Shown piece by piece: positions 34,206-41,527 of a stretch of DNA of 50,438 nt. The notes below the pieces were generated by a model, which saw only the letters and a program-made list of their open reading frames with translations, had not been told where the DNA came from and searched no databases. The stretch is from Photobacterium obscurum (lineage in GTDB: Bacteria; Pseudomonadota; Gammaproteobacteria; Enterobacterales; Vibrionaceae), in assembly GCF_026191635.1 (NCBI RefSeq), contig NZ_JAKRRW010000032.1:1-50438 (forward strand). The letters are read 5' to 3'. Position 1 is the first letter of the stretch. Each line of letters opens with the position of its first letter. The translations under genes were made by a program, and so were the position numbers.

Positions 34206-34815
34206 TGGATACGATAGCACTGAGTGCCGATGAGTTCGATGCGCTGCGCGAGTTGAGCAATATCGGGATGGGACGGGCGGGGGCGAAACTGTCGGAGCTG
34301 TTTGAGAGCAAGGTAAAGCTCTCTATATCGTGTCCCAGGATGCCATTGTGGGACTGGTCAGGGATTTTAGCCACCAGTCTTGCCCGGTCAACATTGTTCA
34401 GCAGGAGTTTATCGGTGAGATGGCCGGTCGCTCGTCGGTTCTGTATGGCGGCAATACTTTTACCTCGCTGATGGAATACCTCGGCTATGACGAGGAAGAC
34501 AGCCAGTCAACGGCTATCCAGCGTGAGATCCTCAATGAGCTGACCAATGTTATCAACAGTACCAGCCTCTCTGGGCTATCCAACGAACTCGACCTTGATA
34601 TTCATCTGGCTCAACCGGCCATTCTGGAGTTTGAGTCGCAAGGTGAACAGCTTGATGAATCTCAGCTTGCGTCAAGCCTTTCCGATGAGCGGGTACTGCT
34701 GATTGATATCAAGCTGGAGATCGCCGAGAAAGGGGTTCGCTGTGACAGCATCATCTCGATGAAGGAAGAGGGACTGGTGAACCTGGTCATGTCTTTGCGG
34801 AAGTTGATGGCATGA
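34205..34815 (+). pseudogene. CheC-like CheY phosphatase, interrupted by a one-base frameshift
   Basis: The N-terminal 40 codons (LSADEFDALRELSNIGMGRA, then GAKLSELFESKVKLSIS) are the first CheC half with its conserved ELSNIGMG motif. At about 34325-34332 the reading continues only in another frame as VSQDAIVGLVRDF and on to the stop at 34815, which contains the second half (REILNELTNVINSTSLSGLS). Adding one base restores a protein of about 203 residues. Either the gene is broken, there is a sequence error, or the ribosome slips. An internal GTG at 34330 would give only the C-terminal part. If intact it would dephosphorylate CheY-P. Confidence 0.8.
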
Positions 34816-35792
34816 TGTTAGGCTGCGATTTTGATTTTGGCTCGGTTTTGGCAGAGATGTCTTCGACCGGGGTGTTTGCGGTTGACCGGCGGATGAATGT
34901 GGTGTTCTGGAACCGGTTCATGGAAGTCCACAGCAAACTGAAAACCGAAGAGGTCCTTAATCAGAACTTGTTCCGCTTCTTTCCCGAACTGAAGGAAGAC
35001 TGGTTTGCCAAAAAGGCGCGTTCGGTGATGGTGTTGGGGAATCAGTCTTATACCAACTGGACTCAGCGCCCTTACCTGCTGCATTTTCCGACCTCGCAAT
35101 ATTCGGTGGGCGAGGTGAAGCATATGTACCAGAACTGCTCGATGTGGCCGCTGCGTGATGGCAAGGGCGATGTGCAGGGCGTGTGTGTGTCAATTTATGA
35201 TGTCACCGAGATGGCGGTTGCACAGCTGCTGCTCGAGGAGGCGACCGAGCAGGTGCTGCTCTTCGAGGATTCGAGCAACCGCGATGCGATGACAGGGCTC
35301 TATAACCGTCGCTACTTCTTCGAGCAGCTGAACTATGATATTGGCCGTTGCAAGCGCTATGAATGGCCGCTGGCCCATGCGATTGTCGATGTCGACAACT
35401 TCAAGGATATCAATGATACCTATGGCCATCCTGCCGGCGACGAGTTGCTGATTGGGATTTGCGATCGGCTGCAGTCCTGCTTGCGTGGCTCGGACACCCT
35501 GTGCCGGTTCGGTGGTGAGGAGTTTGCGCTTATTCTACCTAACCTGCCGGCAGAAGCCGGGTTCAATGTGTTGGAAAGGCTGCGTCAATCAATCTACAGG
35601 GCGCCTTTCATTATCGACGGTCAGGAGATTTCGGCCAGCATCAGTATGGGTGGAGTGATTGTTGATTTTGATCTGCCTGTCAAGGATGTGCTGTCTGCCG
35701 CGGACAAGGCGCTGTACCAAGCCAAGCGTGAGGGCCGCAATAAGGTGGTGATGGCGACTGAGCCTGCTCTCGCTATGGCGGCCGGTGCGTAA
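34812..35792 (+). CDS. PAS-GGDEF diguanylate cyclase
   Basis: The start overlaps the CheC-like stop (ATGA). The 326-residue protein has an N-terminal PAS domain at about 10-135 (GVFAVDRRMNVVFWNRFME) and a complete GGDEF domain at about 155-320: DAMTGLYNRRYF, FGGEEFALILP as the active site, and an RGSD five residues before it that matches the inhibitory I-site. It should make c-di-GMP under product feedback. The link with CheY and CheC suggests phosphorylation-dependent control; this is inference. Confidence 0.92.
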   Translation: MMLGCDFDFGSVLAEMSSTGVFAVDRRMNVVFWNRFMEVHSKLKTEEVLNQNLFRFFPELKEDWFAKKARSVMVLGNQSYTNWTQRPYLLHFPTSQYSVGEVKHMYQNCSMWPLRDGKGDVQGVCVSIYDVTEMAVAQLLLEEATEQVLLFEDSSNRDAMTGLYNRRYFFEQLNYDIGRCKRYEWPLAHAIVDVDNFKDINDTYGHPAGDELLIGICDRLQSCLRGSDTLCRFGGEEFALILPNLPAEAGFNVLERLRQSIYRAPFIIDGQEISASISMGGVIVDFDLPVKDVLSAADKALYQAKREGRNKVVMATEPALAMAAGA

Positions 35793-35828
35793 TATCGCTC
35801 TGCCGGTGAGGGAGTGTTGCGGAGTGGT

Positions 35829-35856
35829 CCCTGAAATTAGCGATGAAATTTCAGGG
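35829..35856. repeat. perfect 10-bp inverted repeat at the edge of copy B
   Basis: CCCTGAAATT and AATTTCAGGG flank an 8-base spacer 36 bases after the cyclase stop. It may serve as terminator hairpin (no T run) or as part of the repeated element, whose TTTCAGG it shares. Confidence 0.5.
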
Positions 35857-35866
35857 GCTAGCCATA

Positions 35867-35956
35867 GTCATTTCACTCTTAAGTGCTTGATAAATGATGT
35901 TTTGGTAATATAATTTCAGGGTGAAATCGCCACTGTTTCAGGTATGTTTCACCCTG
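35867..35956 (+). repeat. dispersed repeat copy B (left end of the second-replicon block)
   Basis: The segment from about 35870 (ATTTCACTCTTAAGTGCTTG) to 35942 matches copy C at 40648-40720, ending in the shared core TTTCAG, GG and TGAAATCGCCACTGTTTCAG. In this copy CAGGGTGAAA (35917) also pairs with TTTCACCCTG (35947-35956), which is followed by T-rich sequence. Confidence 0.65.
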
Positions 35957-36007
35957 TTGTTTCTCTTTGTTATTTTTGCCCTGCCCTTTTGGGTCCAAAG
36001 CAGCAAT

Positions 36008-36526
36008 CTAAATCAACCGGAACCGGTTGGCCTTCCACTCTGCCCCGTCAATCACACCCTGCTGATAGAGCCCGCCCCAGTCAAAGAAAAAGGGAGCGAA
36101 ACCAGCCCCGCCGGTGACATGGCTCAGGCCAATGACCGCGATGACGACCGCGGCGGCAATGGCGTACTCAATCGGATCGCCGGTGCGAAATCGTCCGCCG
36201 AACAGGTGGAACCGCCGATCGCTAAGCGGCGAGAAAGGCACGCCGGAGACGGTTAGTGCGTCGGTCAGAATATGGCTCACTCCGCCCCAGGCAAAAGCGG
36301 CCAGCAGGCCGTGATAGTCCCAGACAAAGGTGAAGGCAGTGGCGGCGATCAGCCAGTGCGACAGGATATGGGTTGGCCCGCGGTGCTTGATGTGTCGCCC
36401 GGAAAGCTTGAACAGATATTCCAGCCAGTCCGGTGCGGTTGCGCCGGCAACACAGGCCGCAACATGCGGCGGCGAGATCACGGCGCAGGCAGCACCGGCA
36501 ATCAGGGTATGATTGAGCCACTTCAT
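36008..36526 (-). CDS. YdjM-like (DUF457) membrane-bound predicted metal-dependent hydrolase
   Basis: The 172-residue protein has the family's conserved His/Asp motifs: the N-terminal NHTLIAGAACAV with CVAGATAPDWLEY, then HIKHRGPTHILSHWLIAATA, and GGVSHILTDALTVSGVP. Several hydrophobic helices indicate an inner-membrane protein. The biochemical activity of the family is not established. The ATG overlaps the upstream stop by four bases, so it is the last gene of a three-gene operon. Confidence 0.85.
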   Translation of the reverse strand: MKWLNHTLIAGAACAVISPPHVAACVAGATAPDWLEYLFKLSGRHIKHRGPTHILSHWLIAATAFTFVWDYHGLLAAFAWGGVSHILTDALTVSGVPFSPLSDRRFHLFGGRFRTGDPIEYAIAAAVVIAVIGLSHVTGGAGFAPFFFDWGGLYQQGVIDGAEWKANRFRLI

Positions 36527-37347
36527 GGCCTGCCCGTCGGCTGCTTGTGTCGGAGCGACCGCGGCAGGTAGGCGAGCTTCTGCAGGTATTGGTTTACTTC
36601 AGGCGCCCTGACAGAATCGCACATCGAAATCAGTGCCAGTCGGTTTTCGACAATCTGCGCTTCGAACTTGAGGATATCACGCTGCGCGGCTGCCACCTTT
36701 TCCAGATAGCCCACCTGCTCGGTGGCATTGGCCACGCCTTGCTTTACCCTCGCCTGTGCACGTGCCTCGAGGGCAAGATACAGGCCGATCTCGCGATAGG
36801 CATGATTGCGGTTGGCCAGCGACTGGGCAAAGGCTGCGACATTCTTGGCAGTATTAACCCGGCGCTTGTGCTCCCACTCGCGCTCCCGTGCCTGCTCAGT
36901 GGTGGAATACAGCGGCATCTCGCCGACCAGGCCGATGTAGTGATCGGTGATCTCCGGCCAGTCGCTGCGGTTGTACTGGTCGAAGCTGGAGCGGACTCCG
37001 GCAACCAGGCTGAGGTCGATTTTGAATTTGCTCTTCTCCGGATAGCAGTTGTTGATGACATAAAACACGGCATCGGGATCTATCTGTGGCGCGGGCTGCA
37101 GGGCGGCAACCGGAGTATTGAAATGGGGTGCCCTGCCCTTGAGTGTCGGTAGTTCGAATGGCTTGATGTCGGGCGGGCTGTCGTCGGGTTGCTGCCAGGG
37201 CAGGCTGATCCCCCACCCGGTTTTACTGTCGGTTTCGCTGGACTGAGAAGCAACCACTTGTTGCGTCCACGATCCGGGGCACAACAGGACAATGGTCAGA
37301 AGCCGTCTTGCCAGCTGGTTGATGTACGGGATCGGGCTAGTCAGCAC
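36523..37347 (-). CDS. exported coiled-coil protein of the ATPase-YdjM operon
   Basis: The GTG at 37347 is chosen because GGAGG lies 11 bases upstream, inside the end of the ATPase gene; the frame overlaps that gene by 11 bases. The 274-residue product has a signal peptide (LARRLLTIVLLCPGSWT), a Pro-rich region to about 90, a beta segment (KFKIDLSLVAGVRSSFDQYN) and then long helices (about 150-255) with Ala/Glu/Gln heptads. That beta-then-helix pattern recalls TolC-like envelope proteins, but it is too short for one. Function unknown. Confidence 0.6.
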   Translation of the reverse strand: MLTSPIPYINQLARRLLTIVLLCPGSWTQQVVASQSSETDSKTGWGISLPWQQPDDSPPDIKPFELPTLKGRAPHFNTPVAALQPAPQIDPDAVFYVINNCYPEKSKFKIDLSLVAGVRSSFDQYNRSDWPEITDHYIGLVGEMPLYSTTEQAREREWEHKRRVNTAKNVAAFAQSLANRNHAYREIGLYLALEARAQARVKQGVANATEQVGYLEKVAAAQRDILKFEAQIVENRLALISMCDSVRAPEVNQYLQKLAYLPRSLRHKQPTGRP

Positions 37348-38059
37348 GGGTCGAGCGCCTCCCGCTTCCCAGCATCTGGAGCCCGCCGATAACAGCCCCG
37401 GCCTCCCAGGCGCCCGAGACGATACACAGGGCAACCATAAACCAGATCAGCGCCCGGGTAGTATCGTAGCTGACATCACTTTCGAGGTTGGTCCGCTGCG
37501 GATCCCGCCGCTCGATAATAGGCCGGATAGAGGGCGGCAACCTCCCCTCCTCGCTGACGGCAACCAGCCATAATTTGGTCGACAGCATGCATTGGCGCGC
37601 GACTTGTGCCTTGCGCCCGGTCAGCTTGTGGGCATCGTCGATAAACAGCAGTGTCTGGGTATCAAGCAGGTAGTCAGCCAGCAAGTCGGCTTTTTGCTGT
37701 AGGTTCAGTTTATGCCACGGTCTTGGGGCGTCTTTTTCGCTGGTATAGGTAAGATACCACCGGTCGATGTGCTTAACCTCAACCCAGCTCGATAACGGCA
37801 TAAGCCCTTCGAGCAATACAGGCTGTGGCTTGCGTCCCCATATCGTATGACGGTTCTCGCGCAGTCTGTTTAGCCAACGGCTCTTTCCCGAGTCATGGGC
37901 GCCGGTGATCAGCTGGCATTTGGTACGGCGCAGGCTGGTTTCCCTGCGAAGCCGACTGGGCGCAAAACGACGCGGGGCATCGACAATCAACGGGGTGACA
38001 TAGCGGGTGCCGTCACGCCGGGTGCGGTTGTGATCCGTTCTGAGTTTGAGAAATCGCAT
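37337..38059 (-). CDS. membrane-anchored AAA-type ATPase
   Basis: The ATG at 38059 has CAGGAG six bases upstream and gives 240 residues. The N-terminus is very basic, the P-loop reads LITGAHDSGKSRW at about 50-62, and Walker B is TLLFIDDAHKLTG at about 133-145. One C-terminal hydrophobic stretch (RALIWFMVALCIVSGAW) anchors it to the membrane. It heads an operon with an exported coiled-coil protein and a YdjM-like membrane protein, next to the second replication gene. I do not recognise the specific family; a transport or plasmid-transfer role is a guess. Confidence 0.65.
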   Translation of the reverse strand: MRFLKLRTDHNRTRRDGTRYVTPLIVDAPRRFAPSRLRRETSLRRTKCQLITGAHDSGKSRWLNRLRENRHTIWGRKPQPVLLEGLMPLSSWVEVKHIDRWYLTYTSEKDAPRPWHKLNLQQKADLLADYLLDTQTLLFIDDAHKLTGRKAQVARQCMLSTKLWLVAVSEEGRLPPSIRPIIERRDPQRTNLESDVSYDTTRALIWFMVALCIVSGAWEAGAVIGGLQMLGSGRRSTRAD

Positions 38060-38390
38060 GATGGCTCCTGTGTCAGTCCCGTTCAGCATAATGGATGATG
38101 TTGGCGGATGCCCGGGCGCGTGTTTGTCATTCGGTCCAATTCAACAAAGGTTGTAACTGTGCTGTCAGATACTGTGATTTCTTCTTTGGCTCCCCTTGCG
38201 TACTGCTGTCCGGTTGACCGCTGTTTGTTGCGGACAGTGCAAATCGTTTTTCCAGCAAAGTAAGGGGTAAATAGTCTGCAGTGACAGAATTGAGGGAGCG
38301 AAGCCGGAAGGTGTCCGTATCTATTGACCGTTTATTTCGGATAGATGAGGCGTAAGGGGACGGTACGCAGTGGCAATGAGTGCGGAGGGG
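38060..38390. other. gap between the second rep gene and the ATPase operon
   Basis: An inverted repeat, CTGTCCG (38206) and CGGACAG (38231), lies downstream of the rep stop and may form a 3' hairpin. No gene is seen. Confidence 0.4.
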
Positions 38391-39455
38391 TTAGTCTCTC
38401 AGCATGGCTTCTTGCATGGCGGAGCTGAATTTTTGCATGAAAGCGGTATTGAATCGGCAGCCGTTTTCGGTCAGTTGCGCGGTATATTTCATTACGGTGT
38501 TGAGTTCGTTGACTGATGGGTTTCCATGCTCGCCGGCTTTGAATGCATCAACAAGCTGGTAAATCATCATGGCATGGTCAATCGGTGACGGTATCTGGCC
38601 AAGTTTCTGGCGCAGGGATTTTTCCTGTTTATTGGCCGGTGTCTTCCAGCTGAACAGGAACTCAATCTTGTCAATTTTTCGTCCGGTCTTGATGGCCTTG
38701 TAGCCCCAGCTGCCGTTGTCGCCGCAGAGGTGAAAAACGATATTCGGATCGTGTTGCCTGATCTCTTCCAGCGGGGCGCGGATGCAGCGCTCAAGAAAGA
38801 CTTTGTTGTTGCGGTAGCTTTTTTTGACCAGCCCGTCCTTATGATCGGTCAGGCCAAAGAAGCAATGCAGATCGGGAACTGTCATCGGGTGCAGCTGGGT
38901 ATGCGGGTATTTAAACCGGCATAGCAGCGGATAAAGACGCTTGGCGTGCTCTTTTCTTAGCTGGCGAAAGATATGGTGGTCGACCTGGGCGTGGCCTTGG
39001 TGCGCGCCGAGATATTCCTCTGCAAGCTCGTCATTAGGGATGATAGTGAGTGTGGCATTGTGGTAACTCAGTCTCTTGAAAAGCGGAATGAAGGTAAAGG
39101 CGTGTTTGTCGTGGTTGGTTATGCCTACGCGCTTGAGGCTCAAGGAATCGCAGGGACGGGCGAGGGTATTAAATAGATCGCTCTTCTTGACGCCGAACCA
39201 TTCACAAAGCACGTCGGAGTGAAACTGGTACACCGGGGCGTGGAGAACCTGTGTGTCGGGGGATGCTCTCCAGTGCTTTTTGTGTATCCGGCTTAGCAGC
39301 AAGGCCATGATGTCGTGTTCACGGGCAGTCAGATTCAGGCGGTTGAACAGCAAACTGTGGGGTTGTTTGAAGAAGGTTGATGGCAGCTGTTTGCTCGCCG
39401 AAGTCGCGATTACCTGATTGTTGACCGTTTTTTTGCTTGAGTGTTTTCTCATCAT
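38391..39455 (-). CDS. second Rep_3-family replication initiator
   Basis: The 354-residue protein is homologous to the initiator at 10230: LLFNRLNLTAREHDIMALLL against LVFSRQDLSAREADLFALMM, FIPLFKRLSYHNATLTIIPN against YIPFFKRLTYKDGKLMMVPN, and LRKEHAKRLYPLLCRFKYP against LKKEYSKRLYELLSRFKTE. They are clearly diverged (different spacing, different tails), so they are two incompatible-type-distinct initiators rather than a recent copy. Its own iterons lie immediately upstream at 39519-39647. No par genes are adjacent. It may be active or relic. Confidence 0.9.
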   Translation of the reverse strand: MMRKHSSKKTVNNQVIATSASKQLPSTFFKQPHSLLFNRLNLTAREHDIMALLLSRIHKKHWRASPDTQVLHAPVYQFHSDVLCEWFGVKKSDLFNTLARPCDSLSLKRVGITNHDKHAFTFIPLFKRLSYHNATLTIIPNDELAEEYLGAHQGHAQVDHHIFRQLRKEHAKRLYPLLCRFKYPHTQLHPMTVPDLHCFFGLTDHKDGLVKKSYRNNKVFLERCIRAPLEEIRQHDPNIVFHLCGDNGSWGYKAIKTGRKIDKIEFLFSWKTPANKQEKSLRQKLGQIPSPIDHAMMIYQLVDAFKAGEHGNPSVNELNTVMKYTAQLTENGCRFNTAFMQKFSSAMQEAMLRD

Positions 39456-39518
39456 CTGATCCAGTTATTTCTCAGCTTGCTGTTGTGCCCGGGCTACCCA
39501 CAGTCATTTCCTCCGCAT

Positions 39519-39647
39519 CGGAAAAATGTGTGACCGTTAGCGGAAGAAGACGATCATGGATCGGAAAATGTTGTTACCCTTAGCGGAAATAAACGATCAG
39601 TAGCCGGAAAAATATGATCAACAAGCGGAAAAATCTGTGACCTTAAT
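39519..39647 (-). repeat. origin 2 iterons, six tandem copies of 21-22 bp
   Basis: Units start at 39519, 39541, 39562, 39584, 39605 and 39626, each with CGGAA. The copy at 39605 reads CGGAAAAATATGATCAACAA and the one at 39519 CGGAAAAATGTGTGACCGTT. The spacing alternates 22 and 21 as in origin 1, and the inner AAATATGATCA is shared with an origin-1 iteron, while the first bases differ (CGGAA against GCCA). Confidence 0.85.
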
Positions 39648-39742
39648 GCTTGTAAAGTACTGTTATTAATCTTATTTTCCGGCCCTATAGATCTTATATA
39701 CTCTATATATTTTTATAGAGCTTTATAGATTGTTATATAGCG
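39648..39742. other. AT-rich region of origin 2
   Basis: The stretch is strongly A/T-rich with TATAGA-type repeats. It includes CTATAGATCTTATA at 39685-39698, identical to origin 1. Confidence 0.7.
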
Positions 39743-39751
39743 TGTGGATAA
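39743..39751 (-). promoter_or_regulatory. DnaA box of origin 2
   Basis: TGTGGATAA is a perfect consensus box (complement TTATCCACA), placed on the far side of the AT-rich region from the iterons, the same order as in origin 1. Confidence 0.8.
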
Positions 39752-39984
39752 CTGTATAAACCCGCCAGCACTTACGCCTCTCTGTTCCCTCTTAATCTCT
39801 AACATGAGGTTGTGAGCCGTCGCAGTAACATTTCGCTGGCTTTTTGTACTAGTTCGCAGTTTCATTTCGTGCTTGTAGATCTCTGCGGCGAGTATGGAAC
39901 ATCGTTAACAGTGTTAATCCAGTCAACCTATCGGGCTGGTTGCCATTGATAAAGTGCACCAACATTGAATACAGGGAGAGGAAT

Positions 39985-40593
39985 ATGAGCAATTACGCCT
40001 ATCTGCGTGTGTCCACCGACAGCCAGGATGTCGCCAATCAGAAGCACGGTATTTATGACTATGCCAACCGGGTGGGTTTGTCGAGCCTGGTGTTTGTCGA
40101 AGATGTTGTCACCGGGCAAAAAAAATGGCACGAGAGAAAGCTGGGGCAGCTGCTCGCCGGAACGGAGGACGGTGATACTTTGGTGTTTGCCGAGGTGAGT
40201 CGGATTGCCCGTTCGACGCTGCAGGTGCTGGAAGTGCTTGAGTTGTGTATGGAAAAGGGCGTCAATGTCCATATCGCCAAGCAGAATATGCAGCTTGATG
40301 GATCGATGCAGGCCAGGATCACCGCGACGGTATTGGGACTGGCTGCCGAAATAGAGCGCGAGTTTATCTCGATGCGCACCAGGGAGGCCCTCGCTGCCCG
40401 CAAACGTGACGGGGTGATCCTGGGGCGACCGAAAGGGCCAGCCAATACCCTCAAACTCGACAGCCGGCGCGAGCAGATAGAAAAGTACCTCGGCATGGGG
40501 CTGGGGATACGGGCGACGGCAAAGCTGATCGATGCGGCGCCGAGCACCCTCAGCGATTATGCCCGGCGACGCGGGATAAGGCTCAAGCAGTAA
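39985..40593 (+). CDS. serine recombinase, resolvase/invertase family (second)
   Basis: The ATG at 39985 follows GGGAGAGGAAT and gives 202 residues. The catalytic Ser lies in YAYLRVSTDSQDV at residue 10; FAEVSRIARSTLQVLEVLE is the conserved SR..R..L motif and LGLAAEIEREFISMRTREAL the E-helix. The C-terminus holds a Hin-like helix-turn-helix (GIRATAKLIDAAPSTLSDYA). It is only distantly related to the one at 5048. It is the last intact gene of the second-replicon block and directly precedes repeat copy C, which could be its recombination site. Confidence 0.9.
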   Translation: MSNYAYLRVSTDSQDVANQKHGIYDYANRVGLSSLVFVEDVVTGQKKWHERKLGQLLAGTEDGDTLVFAEVSRIARSTLQVLEVLELCMEKGVNVHIAKQNMQLDGSMQARITATVLGLAAEIEREFISMRTREALAARKRDGVILGRPKGPANTLKLDSRREQIEKYLGMGLGIRATAKLIDAAPSTLSDYARRRGIRLKQ

Positions 40594-40639
40594 CCGCGGG
40601 CAGGCTGCTCGGTATTTTGCGTGAAGGTGCATGGGCTTT

Positions 40640-40720
40640 CCGTTCTGATTTCACTGTTAACGTGCTGATAAGTAATAATATGTTGAAATAATTTCAGCCT
40701 GAAATCGCCACTGTTTCAGG
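40640..40720 (+). repeat. dispersed repeat copy C (right end of the second-replicon block)
   Basis: ATTTCACTGTTAACGTGCTG begins the region matching copy B, and it ends with TTTCAG, CC and TGAAATCGCCACTGTTTCAG. CCTGAAA (40697) pairs with TTTCAGG (40714) in a small hairpin. Confidence 0.65.
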
Positions 40721-40736
40721 GCTATGCCGGTCGAGA

Positions 40737-41279
40737 ATGGCCGAGGGCGCGCTGGCCCGCCCCTGTGGCAAGCTCGGCACTGATGTTTCCAACAAGATGA
40801 ATGATACCAATGCATTTATTACCGAGCGAACGATTGAGGCGTTGGCACCTAAAACCGGTGAATCTATTATTGAACTCGGGCCTGGCAATGGAGTGTTATC
40901 GTGCGGACTTGTTCAGGTACTCATCCAACTGCATGCCGGGGATTGTCATGATGTGGCTGTGGATGTTGCGAGCATCGACGGTCTGATGGCTGTAAATGTG
41001 CTGTATTTTGTTGACGACCTCGATCGACTGCTGGCGCGGATCCGGCCATGGTTTCGGCCCGGCGGACGGTGTGTTTTCGGTATCAGGCCGGCTGCTACGC
41101 TGAGGAGTCTCTGTTTCCATGAATTTGGTTATCATATCCGCCTGGTTGAAGAGATCGAGAATACGATGCGAACTCATGGCTTCGGCCAAATCACTCACAC
41201 CCATTTTGATGAGGGGGAGGGTAGCCCGGGGGAACTTTCATTTCCCAACGGTTCGATCATCATCAAGGCGATAGCTTAG
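40737..41279 (+). pseudogene. class I SAM-dependent methyltransferase, decayed (internal deletion)
   Basis: The frame is open for 180 residues. It begins with an N-terminal extension typical of the family (KLGTDVSNKMNDTNAFITER), then motif I in SIIELGPGNGVLSCGLV. Motif II (the acidic residue after the second strand) and the following helix, normally 40 residues, are missing: the text jumps to LIQLHAGDCHDV and then DGLMAVNVLYFVDDLDRLLA. The ATG lies just behind repeat copy C, so the 5' end may also be lost. I read it as a non-functional remnant. Confidence 0.65.
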
Positions 41280-41468
41280 TCAAAGCGCCAGCGCCAACCA
41301 TAGCAGCGGCTGGGTACCAATGGCGAAGAAGTTGCCAAACAGCACCATTTCTTGCAGCTGTAGATGGGGAAGGGGAATAACATACCGATGGCTTTCCCAA
41401 ACCCATTCGCTTCCTCGCAACGTTTCAGGGTAGGGGAATTGGACTGTGAGGAATACGGGCCTAAGCAT
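41280..41468 (-). pseudogene. possible C-terminal fragment of a membrane protein
   Basis: A 62-codon minus-strand frame ends in the hydrophobic MVLFGNFFAIGTQPLLWLAL stretch right against the methyltransferase stop. Its start has no ribosome site. It may be the tail of a lost gene. Weak evidence. Confidence 0.25.
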
Positions 41469-41527
41469 TTATCGACTGATCGTCAGGTCAATGCACGCAT
41501 CGAGTTTAGTGACAATGCAGTTTACTG

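Noticed and set aside
35921..36256. 111-codon plus-strand frame with a hydrophobic start
   Set aside because: Its second half mirrors the YdjM-like gene, and its start lies inside repeat copy B; probably chance.
27499..40720. Dispersed repeats as XerC/XerD (dif-like) sites
   Set aside because: The sequence does not resemble the dif consensus with its two 11-base arms and 6-base centre.
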